Of a DNA stretch of 64,000 bases, positions 57,827 to 64,000 are shown in pieces; position 1 is the first letter of the stretch, and each line of letters begins with the position of its first letter. A program made the position numbers and the translations under genes. The notes beneath the pieces were generated by a model that was not told where the DNA came from, made no database searches, and saw only the letters and a program-made list of their open reading frames with translations. Source of the stretch: Clostridium ganghwense (lineage in GTDB: Bacteria > Bacillota > Clostridia > Clostridiales > Clostridiaceae); contig NZ_JAPQES010000007.1 of the NCBI RefSeq assembly GCF_026735165.1, positions 62,001 to 126,000 of the forward strand. The letters run 5' to 3'.

Positions 57827-58064
57827 CTTAAATAAAAATATAATATAATTTATACAGTATTATCTCATATAGAAGATAAGCAAAAAATATTAAATATATG
57901 AATCTGTTAAGCTGATATGAAAAAAAGCTTAATATTTCGTAGAATTACTCGTTCTTTGAAAACCATATAAGTTTGAACATTTTATTGTATGGTAAACAAA
58001 CCTGCAATAAAGCGGATTTTTGCAGGTTAATCAAAGATATTAATAAAGACTATGTAGCTACAAA

Positions 58065-58916
58065 CCAAGAGAATTTATTTAAGCTATCACTTTGAAACCC
58101 TGCTATTTCACCAGAAGTTAGTTTATTTAGTGAACCATGAGGTCTAATAAAGTTGTAGTGAAAGATAAATAAGGATATTAGATTATTTGCTTTCTCAAAA
58201 GAATTAAAACCTTTTTAGCTTTATACCATGTTTTGAATGTTTTATTAAAAGATTCTATTAAGTTATTAGTTATGTCACTAGACATAGGAGTAACAGGCAC
58301 ATGATTGCTTTCATTCAACAGCTTCACTGCAGTTTGATTATATGAAGGTAGTCTATGAGTTATAAAGCTTTATGGATTTCCAACTTGTTTAACTTGGTTT
58401 ATTAGTGTAAATACTGAATCCTCACTACGTGATTTTGTTAGATGAAAGGCCAAAACAAATCGTGTTTCGGAGTCAATAGCTAGTCATAAATAATAACGTT
58501 CACCATTAATGAAAATAACTGTTTCATCAGATTGCAAATTTAAACTAGTCTTAAACTTATCAGCTTTCGCTTTAAAGTAAGGAGCAAATTTATTAGTTCA
58601 ATAGCTATAATAACATGTGAAATCTTTATATTGTATGAAACTAACAGAAATTGTTAAATTGCTCTTAGTCATGAGTTATTAAAAAATACAACGTTAAAGC
58701 AGGTAAGATGGTATGTAGTGAGAATGTCATTCCCTTAATAGAAAGAGACCCTGACACAGCTGTGCTAGAAGCCATATCTATATTGAGGTTATGATCTTGA
58801 ACAATTACGTGGTTACATTTTTTACATTGATATTTTTGATTAGCCTGCTTATCAAATCCGAACTTATATAGTTTATCGGAATGGCAACGAGGGCATTTTA
58901 CATTTGTTTTGTTCAT
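58065..58916 (-). pseudogene. Degenerate insertion-sequence transposase (DDE, IS6/IS240-like)
   Basis: Read on the minus strand from ATG 58916: an intact zinc ribbon (CPRCHSDKLYKFGFDKQ, CKKCNH), then shifts of frame, then a recognisable DDE core (QSDETVIFINGERYYL, SETRFVLAFHLTKSRSED, SSDITNNLIESFNKTF, HYNFIRPHGSLNKLT). At least two in-frame stops (at a W codon near 58486 and near 58375) and a frameshift near 58215 break it; the middle catalytic Asp in the expected TDR is changed to His (ITHR). No intact terminal repeats were found. Clearly dead. Family assignment is from memory of the motif set. Confidence 0.75.
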
Positions 58917-59034
58917 TGCTCTTCTCTACTTCTTGGGGGGATATTTGGTTGTTAGCAAACTTATTATATTTTATAGGGTTGAGAAGAACAATGTCATATA
59001 ACTTAACAGATCCAAATATATGACGGGGAGGATT

Positions 59035-59602
59035 GTGAAATTATCAAAAATTGACCAATATTTAAGAAGTATAGAATTACGTAGAGATAAAATATCTTCA
59101 TTTTCTTTATCAGCAATCCGTAATTTACATACTTTAAATTTTCATCCAAGAGTTATGTTTATTATAGGTGAGAATGGATCAGGTAAATTAAGTATTTTAG
59201 AAGCACTTGCAATTGCTTATGGTTTTGGAGAACAAAGAATTTTAATTTTTCAACTAGAGATTCTCATTCAGGCTTGTTTAAATATATTAAAGTAATAAAA
59301 GAAATTAAAAAACTGATGATGGTTTTTTCTTACGAACAGAAAGTTTTTATAATGTTGCAGAAAAATTGATGAATTAGGGGCTAATGGGGTATGTGGTGGA
59401 TGGTCATTACATGAGTACTCATATGGTGAATGATTTTTTGTAATTTTCACCAATTATAATGGCATATGCATGCAATTATTTTACATTTAGAAGATGAGTT
59501 TGAAGTAATTAAATATGAAGAAACAGACAATTATATGATTATGAAAGAGGTTATAAATAATCCTAAAAAAATGTTGAATATACTTATGGAACCATATTAT
59601 TA
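59035..59602 (+). pseudogene. Degenerate AAA family ATPase
   Basis: LRSIELRRDKISSF and FHPRVMFIIGENGSGK are the start of a stand-alone AAA (AAA_15/23-like) ATPase, but the Walker A reads GENGSGKLS instead of GKST. After residue 75 the frame breaks: STRDSHSGLFKYIK, then DDGFFLRTESFYNVA, then IDELGANGVCGGWSLHEYSYGE followed by a stop, and later EDEFEVIKYEETDNYMIMKE and NNPKKMLNILME, the family C-terminus. The Walker B region between is missing, so a deletion is also present. Start (GTG 59035 or ATG 59020) is uncertain. Confidence 0.75.
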
Positions 59603-59607
59603 AGGAG

Positions 59608-59996
59608 AAATTTATCTTATAATTAGATTTTGTAATTCAAAGGAAATTAATATATTTCAAGTAAAGAATTTTTATTTTAATTATGCAACTTGGAAAGTTA
59701 CATACAAATATGATGATTGGCAAAAAATTATAAAAAATCCTCTTGTATTATAACGGTGTGGGATAATGACAAGTTAATAGGAATGTCAAGGGGGATTGAG
59801 TGATGAAGTTAGATGGGCAACAATAATTGATGTATTAGTTCATCCAGACTATAGAGGAAAAGGAATAGGAAATGAGATGATAGAAAAGCTATTAAATCAG
59901 AAAGAAATGCAAGTAAGAACTCTTTATCTAGCAACAGCTGATAAAGAGAAATTTTACAATAAATCAGGTTTTAAAACGGTTAATAAATATTGCTAA
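59608..59996 (+). pseudogene. Degenerate GNAT N-acetyltransferase
   Basis: Pieces in different frames add up to a GNAT protein: NSKEINIFQVKNFYF and TYKYDDWQKIIKNP, then TVWDNDKLIGMSRG, then IIDVLVHPDYRGKGIGNEMIEKLL (the acetyl-CoA loop RGKGIG) and FYNKSGFKTV. At least two frameshifts (near 59750 and 59793). The last 66 codons remain open from ATG 59799 but lack the N-terminal half. No functional call. Confidence 0.75.
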
Positions 59997-60129
59997 TATA
60001 TGGTTAAGGTAAATAAAGAAAATGAAGAAAATTATTTTTTACCAATTGCTGAATAATCCGTAACCCATAATTTCCCTGTTACATTCCAAGTACTTTTGTG
60101 GAATATTATATGTGAAGGGTGGTATAAAA

Positions 60130-60303
60130 ATGGTTTCTGAAGAGTTATTTAATATCACAAAAGTAATTGAAACTTCAAGTACAAATGAAGTTAATGAATT
60201 TCTTAGTCAAGGATGGCAACTTATTGATAGGTATACAACTACTTTTTCATCAGAAACTAATGATCAAGTAGTTATGTATGTTTTAGGAAAATCAAAAGAT
60301 TAA
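60130..60303 (+). CDS. Small protein of unknown function
   Basis: 57 residues, MVSEELFNITKVIETSSTNEVNEFLSQ is split here only as an opening segment; the core EVNEFLSQGWQLIDRY resembles the short DUF1737-like proteins (lysine/tryptophan pattern 'yl..GW.l'), and the rest is VVMYVLGKSKD. Ribosome site GAAGGGTGG and a good terminator after the stop suggest it is expressed. It lies among pseudogenes but is itself intact. Likely acquired; function unknown. Confidence 0.65.
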   Translation: MVSEELFNITKVIETSSTNEVNEFLSQGWQLIDRYTTTFSSETNDQVVMYVLGKSKD

Positions 60304-60315
60304 TTATTATTTTTA

Positions 60316-60350
60316 AAGGATACTGCTTAGCGTAGTATCCTTATTTTATT
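60316..60350 (+). terminator. Terminator after the small gene
   Basis: AAGGATACT (60316-60324) / AGTATCCTT (60334-60342), T-rich tail. Confidence 0.85.
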
Positions 60351-60438
60351 TAGGAGTATAAGTATATTTTAAGCTGTGGCTAATAAATTAAAGAATATTA
60401 ATTATACATTTTAAAAGAACTTAAGTATAATTAATATT

Positions 60439-60548
60439 ATGGGCAATACTATTAATGTTTCCAATGCAAAATTAATATATATGATGCTAATATAGATTTA
60501 AAAGAAGCAATATTAAATGAATTAGAAAAAATAATAAAAAATATATAA
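60439..60548 (+). pseudogene. Possible relic of a small gene
   Basis: MGNTINVSNA opens at ATG 60439; a one-base shift then gives KINIYDANIDLKEAI and LNELEKIIKNI to a stop at 60548. No homologue recognised. Confidence 0.3.
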
Positions 60549-60732
60549 ATTACAACTAAAGAGAATACAGTTACAAAAAAAATGACGAAAAATGATAAAT
60601 TTAATGGATTTTATATATAATTTTATATTATAATAGTATTAAGAATAGTGTGAAAATTCCTTGGTGAATCTTTTACACAATGAATTTCATATATAATTTA
60701 TTATAGTTCTTAAAATTTAACAAGACATATTT

Positions 60733-60790
60733 AGAGAACCTAGAGCAGTTACTTTGGAACTGACTCAGTAATAGGTTCTCTTTTATTTAA
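60733..60790 (+). terminator. Two-part hairpin with T-run, no gene in front
   Basis: AGAGAACCTA (60733-60742) pairs with TAGGTTCTCT (60772-60781); inside, GAG-CAGTT pairs with AACTG-(A)-CTC. TTTTATTT follows. Looks like the end of an unannotated transcript. Confidence 0.5.
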
Positions 60791-60849
60791 AAAGGATGCG
60801 CGAGGTATGACGATGGAACTTATATTCAGGAAAAATAATTTTAAAATTT

Positions 60850-60902
60850 AATTCACATATTTTAAATTATGTAAATTGAATTTTAAATGTAAACCCTAAT
60901 TA
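60850..60902 (+). repeat. Spaced palindrome repeat, copy 2
   Basis: AATTCACATA, 8 bases, TATGTAAATT, then ATGTAAACCC; one mismatch in the arms. Confidence 0.7.
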
Positions 60903-61004
60903 AATTATAAAAAATAAGAAAACAAAATTAATGAAATGTATTTGAAATCAAGTATATAAATATAATAATCAAAAGTAAACTTAAAGTATATTTTGAAAAC
61001 AAAC

Positions 61005-61358
61005 TCCTTTCATAGTCACTACATGTACATTCCTTAGTTCCACTTCGCCAGAAACCACACGGACAAGGATTCATAGCACCAACAAGCATAAAATTAGCTG
61101 GATACGTAACACTTCCACTAAGTCTAGAAATTTTTATAACTCTGTCTTCTAAGGGCTGTCTTAAAACCTCTAAAACTTTCTTATTAAATTCTAATATATC
61201 ATCTAAAAATAGCACTCCATTATGAGCTAACGAAATTTCTCCAGGTATAAGTTTACTGCCGCCGCCCACTAAAGCTATAGAAGAACATGTATGATGAGGA
61301 CTTCTAAAGGGTCTTTCTACAATCAAACCATTTGTTTTTTCTAAATTTCCAGAAATGC
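61005..61358 (-). pseudogene. Inverted partial copy of comM carrying the uninterrupted target site
   Basis: Minus strand from 61358: same sequence as comM 63007-63312 over 306 bases with one difference I could see (61198 against 63167), which changes the Walker B LDEI to LDDI. Past the point where comM is cut (61053/61052) it continues as normal com[22 protein letters not shown], and loses similarity near 61005. The reading frame runs on into non-comM sequence to a stop at 60928. No start or N-terminal half, so not a working gene. Confidence 0.85.
61053..61358 (-). repeat. 306-bp inverted repeat, copy A
   Basis: Reverse complement of 63007-63312, same length, no gaps. Confidence 0.9.
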
Positions 61359-61674
61359 ATATATATTAAATTTAGTAATTTAATAAAAGATAAAAATACT
61401 AGAATAAATGTAATATGAAAAATTTTATTGAAGTTGTACTAGTATTAAAAAAAGCTTGAAAAGAATGAAAAGAGAAAGTAGAGTCTTGATAAAAGAAATA
61501 AGATAATGAAAGATACGAAGAACTTGGATAGTATCTATCTAAGAATTCTCTAGTATAGGGGGAAATGGTATATATGTAAATATGGTTCTGACTAGTGGAA
61601 TAGATTAGATAAGTTAAACAATATACAAGAAACTATTTATAATTTATATAATTAGTTTTGATTTTTTGTTGATT
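61359..61674. other. Gene-free stretch between comM copy A and yraN
   Basis: AT-rich; only a small hairpin AGATAC / GTATCT near 61510-61538 stands out. I see nothing else. Confidence 0.5.
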
Positions 61675-62043
61675 TTAAAAAGCATTTTTAATATGTTCTA
61701 ATAAGTAATCAGTATTATTATTGTTAAATATGATTTCAATGACATCAAATCTAAAATTATAATTATATAATTTATTTTTCATTATATAAAATTCAGCAGT
61801 ATGACGTAAATTAAGTATTTTTTTATACGTAATAGATTCACAAGGGCGACCATAGACACTAGTAAACCTACTTTTTACTTCTACAAAACATATATAATTT
61901 GTATTGGGAAAAAGAGTAATAATATCTATTTCTCCTACCTTACATCTAAAATTGTTTGCTAATATTTTATAGCCTAATTTTTCTAAATAAGATTGGGCTA
62001 AATTTTCTCCATGTGTACCAATTTTTTTATTATAACCAACCAT
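61675..62043 (-). CDS. YraN family nuclease-like protein (UPF0102)
   Basis: 122 residues, MVGYNKKIGTHGENLAQSYL, GEIDIITL and FVEVKSR: the PD-(D/E)xK fold signature of YraN. ATG 62043 is 8 bases after AGGAG on the minus strand; a GTG at 62052 lies in that site. The family is usually encoded between rnhB and comM. Here it is on the opposite strand from both and divergent from comM. Function in the cell unknown, perhaps DNA processing. Confidence 0.88.
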   Translation of the reverse strand: MVGYNKKIGTHGENLAQSYLEKLGYKILANNFRCKVGEIDIITLFPNTNYICFVEVKSRFTSVYGRPCESITYKKILNLRHTAEFYIMKNKLYNYNFRFDVIEIIFNNNNTDYLLEHIKNAF

Positions 62044-62149
62044 TGAAAACACTCCTATAATAATTAATTCAATATTTTAATTATTATCAAAAAAATAATT
62101 GTTTATTCATAAAAGTACAATAGAAATATAAATAATATAGAGGTACATA

Positions 62150-62192
62150 TCTTTACATAGTTTTAATTATGTAAATTAAAATAAAAGTAAAC
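62150..62192 (+). repeat. Spaced palindrome repeat, copy 3, between yraN and comM
   Basis: TCTTTACATA, 8 bases, TATGTAAATT, then GTAAAC after 9 bases. Sits in the divergent yraN-comM gap, so it could act on their promoters. Confidence 0.7.
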
Positions 62193-62258
62193 AAAATAAA
62201 TATCGAAATATGATTACATAAAAAATAAGTGGTAATAATTTTATTTAGAGGTGATTTG

Positions 62259-63314
62259 ATGGCAATAAAAATAAATTCAGCAACATTTACTGGAATAAAT
62301 GGAACAATTGTTAATGTAGAAGTTGATATATCTCCAGGTTTACCAGCTTTTAATATTGTTGGTTTAGCAGATACCGCAGTAAAAGAATCTAAAGAAAGAG
62401 TAAGAGCAGCAATTATAAATTCAGGTTTTGAATTTCCTATTAAAAGAATAACTATTAATCTTGCTCCTGCGGATTTGAGGAAAGAAGGTTCATTATTTGA
62501 TTTACCTATAGCATTAGGAATTTTAACAGCAACTCAACAAGTAAATATGAATGATATAGAAAATTTTATATTTATGGGAGAGTTATCATTATTGGGAGAA
62601 CTAAAAAAGGTTAAAGGGTCACTACCTATTGTGATTGAAGGTGTTAATAATGGTATTAGTGACTTTATTGTTCCTATTGATAATGCAGAAGAATGTTCAG
62701 TTATTAATAAAGCCAATATTTATCCTTTTGAAAATTTAAAACAAGTAATTTATTTTATTAAATATAGAGATTTAATGCCTTTTAAAAACAAAGGAATCAA
62801 CAATAATAATTGTTTTTTTAATGATTTCAGTGAGGTTATTGGACAAGAAAGTTGTAAAAGAGCTGTAGAAGTAGCAGCATCTGGAGGACATAATATAATT
62901 TTGCATGGATCGCCTGGATGTGGTAAGACAATGATAGCAAAGAGAATTCCTACAATATTACCAAAATTGACTTATGAAGAATCTTTAGAAGTAACAAAAA
63001 TATATAGCATTTCTGGAAATTTAGAAAAAACAAATGGTTTGATTGTAGAAAGACCCTTTAGAAGTCCTCATCATACATGTTCTTCTATAGCTTTAGTGGG
63101 CGGCGGCAGTAAACTTATACCTGGAGAAATTTCGTTAGCTCATAATGGAGTGCTATTTTTAGATGAGATATTAGAATTTAATAAGAAAGTTTTAGAGGTT
63201 TTAAGACAGCCCTTAGAAGACAGAGTTATAAAAATTTCTAGACTTAGTGGAAGTGTTACGTATCCAGCTAATTTTATGCTTGTTGGTGCTATGAATCCTT
63301 GTCCGTGTGGTTAA
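62259..63314 (+). pseudogene. comM: comM/yifB (Mg chelatase-like AAA ATPase), cut by an integrated element
   Basis: 351 residues of a protein normally near 500-510. N-terminal Lon-like domain ([39 protein letters not shown]), Walker [11 protein letters not shown] (G217 region), Walker [10 protein letters not shown] (D302-E303), then [12 protein letters not shown] and a stop. The normal continuation [11 protein letters not shown] is found only in copy A (61052 leftwards). So the sensor, zinc and C-terminal parts are lost. ComM is a branch-migration helicase that helps natural transformation. ATG 62259 follows AGAGGTG. Confidence 0.9.
63007..63312 (+). repeat. 306-bp inverted repeat, copy B (inside comM)
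   Basis: Partner of 61053-61358; the pair flanks a 1648-base segment with yraN and the comM start. Confidence 0.9.
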
Positions 63315-63330
63315 CAACATTGAAAAAAGA
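63285..63330. other. Left attachment junction (attL) of the integrated element
   Basis: Identity with copy A ends after GTGTGGTT (63305-63312); from 63313 the sequence is element DNA. The recombination point must be at or before 63312. The other junction lies outside the window. Confidence 0.7.
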
Positions 63331-64000
63331 ATATTTAACGGATATGCTAGCTTTTAATCTTCCATTAACTTCATTAGTGTTTATTATTATTTCTTTAACT
63401 AAAGATCTAATAATATTTCTTTTTTCCTCAAAAGACAGTTCTTTTTTTATTTTTATTTGAAAGTCTTTTAATAATGTTTCAGCACTATCAAATTTTTGTT
63501 TTAAGTTTATAGTAGAATTAATACTTTTATCAATTTCAGTTATTATTTTTTGAGTAGCTGTAGTTTCTTCATCTATCTTTTGTAATTGGATTTCCACATC
63601 TTTAGCAGTTATAATATTTTTACGGAATAAGTCTAGTATAGATTGTTTTTCTGCTTCTTTATTGTTCATTTGAGCTAATAGAGTTTTCTTTTCTTGCTGT
63701 AGCTTATTAATTTCTCCTTTGTTATCTTTTATATTCTCCTCTAAAACCTTAATAATTTCTCCAGGATTATTTATAAAATTAACTGTATCATTCCATACCA
63801 TTTCTTCAATAAATAAAGCAGGTATGTTTTTACTAGAGCATTTACCTTGTTTAGGTCCTCTATAAGCAGTCTTACCACCACAAATATAATAGAATTTTGT
63901 ATCAGATCCATAGCGAACTCCTTGATAAGTAAGGCCACACTCACCACATTTAATTAATCCTCTTAGAAGATAACTTCTTTTAGCATTTTTCATAGATTCA
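63289..64000 (-). CDS. Large serine recombinase, C-terminal part (partial)
   Basis: Minus strand, open past the window edge, so the catalytic N-terminal domain is not seen. Visible: the recombinase zinc ribbon ([18 protein letters not shown], then YYICGG and GKCSS), then a long coiled coil ([17 protein letters not shown]) typical of the C-terminal region that controls integration and excision. The last codons, NHTDKDS and the TAG stop (63312-63289), are read from comM DNA, so the protein end depends on where the element sits. The ATG at 63993 is internal. Confidence 0.88.
   Translation of the reverse strand, partial: ESMKNAKRSYLLRGLIKCGECGLTYQGVRYGSDTKFYYICGGKTAYRGPKQGKCSSKNIPALFIEEMVWNDTVNFINNPGEIIKVLEENIKDNKGEINKLQQEKKTLLAQMNNKEAEKQSILDLFRKNIITAKDVEIQLQKIDEETTATQKIITEIDKSINSTINLKQKFDSAETLLKDFQIKIKKELSFEEKRNIIRSLVKEIIINTNEVNGRLKASISVKYSFFNVVNHTDKDS

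Larger units (their letters stand above)
57673..58060. other. Gene-free stretch after rnhB
   Basis: Holds the rnhB terminator, palindrome copy 1 (57774-57826) and a hairpin AACCTGCAA (57999-58007) / TTGCAGGTT (58020-58028). Nothing else recognised. Confidence 0.6.
60351..60930. other. Gene-free, decayed stretch
   Basis: Contains a possible small gene relic at 60439-60548, a two-part hairpin at 60733-60790 and palindrome copy 2. No intact gene. Confidence 0.55.

Noticed and set aside
59035-60303. A new defence system from the ATPase, acetyltransferase and small gene
   Set aside because: The first two are clearly broken and the third has no known partner; there is no intact system.
60928-61326. 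132-residue minus-strand frame as a real gene
   Set aside because: It is a fragment of comM without its start, running into unrelated sequence.
1-64000. tRNA, rRNA or tmRNA genes
   Set aside because: No GC-rich cloverleaf or rRNA core sequence was seen in either strand.

Overview
The window is a stretch of a very AT-rich, Gram-positive, endospore-forming anaerobe, almost certainly Clostridium sensu stricto. Evidence: AT-rich codon use, strong AGGAGG-type ribosome sites, sporulation genes (spoIVA, spoVM, spoVS, ylbJ), pta-ackA, and a gene order close to the Bacillus rlmN-prpC-prkC-rsgA-rpe-thiN-spoVM-rpmB-yloU-fakA-recG and rnc-smc-ftsY-ylxM-ffh-rpsP-khpA-rimM-trmD-rplS-rbgA-rnhB blocks. The species cannot be fixed from the sequence alone.

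Layout. 0-0.3 kb: end of nrdR. 0.3-7.9 kb: pgeF, then a phosphate regulon (phoP-phoR, pstS, pstC-pstA-pstB, phoU) with a candidate Pho box before pstS and a hairpin between pstS and pstC. 8-12 kb: der, gpsA, spoIVA. 12.2-16.2 kb: asparaginase, a guanine riboswitch with terminator in front of a purine permease, and a class I/II aminotransferase. 16.3-31.2 kb: a long housekeeping run (yicC, remA, gmk, rpoZ, coaBC, priA, def, fmt, a zinc peptidase, rsmB, rlmN, PP2C phosphatase, PASTA kinase, rsgA, rpe, thiN). 31.3-37.6 kb: the 22-residue spoVM gene, rpmB on the other strand, yloU-fakA, recG, rsmD, coaD and a coiled-coil protein. 37.6-40.1 kb (minus strand): ylbJ and tmcAL. 40.4-45 kb: pta-ackA, yceD-rpmF, plsX, acpP. 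45-57.7 kb: rnc, a radical SAM gene, spoVS, smc, ftsY, ylxM-ffh and the rpsP to rnhB translation cluster.

57.7-64 kb is different. It is a decayed accessory zone: a broken insertion-sequence transposase, a broken AAA ATPase, a broken GNAT acetyltransferase, a small unknown gene, an inverted 306-bp copy of part of comM, yraN on the minus strand, and comM itself cut after residue 351 by an element whose large serine recombinase gene starts outside the window and ends across the junction. The inverted comM fragment still carries the uninterrupted target sequence. Three copies of a spaced palindrome (left arm ending TTACATA, 8 bases, right arm starting TATGTAAA) lie only in this zone as far as I could see.

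How the genes work together: the first part senses and imports phosphate; SpoIVA and SpoVM are the two partners that start the spore coat basement layer; PP2C phosphatase and PASTA kinase are a matched signalling pair; FakA, PlsX and AcpP feed phospholipid synthesis; Ffh, FtsY and YlxM are the signal recognition machinery; most of the rest builds or modifies ribosomes, tRNA and coenzyme A. No rRNA, tRNA or CRISPR array was seen. I did not find a clearly new defence or mobile system; the most unusual material is the comM integration site with its inverted spare target.
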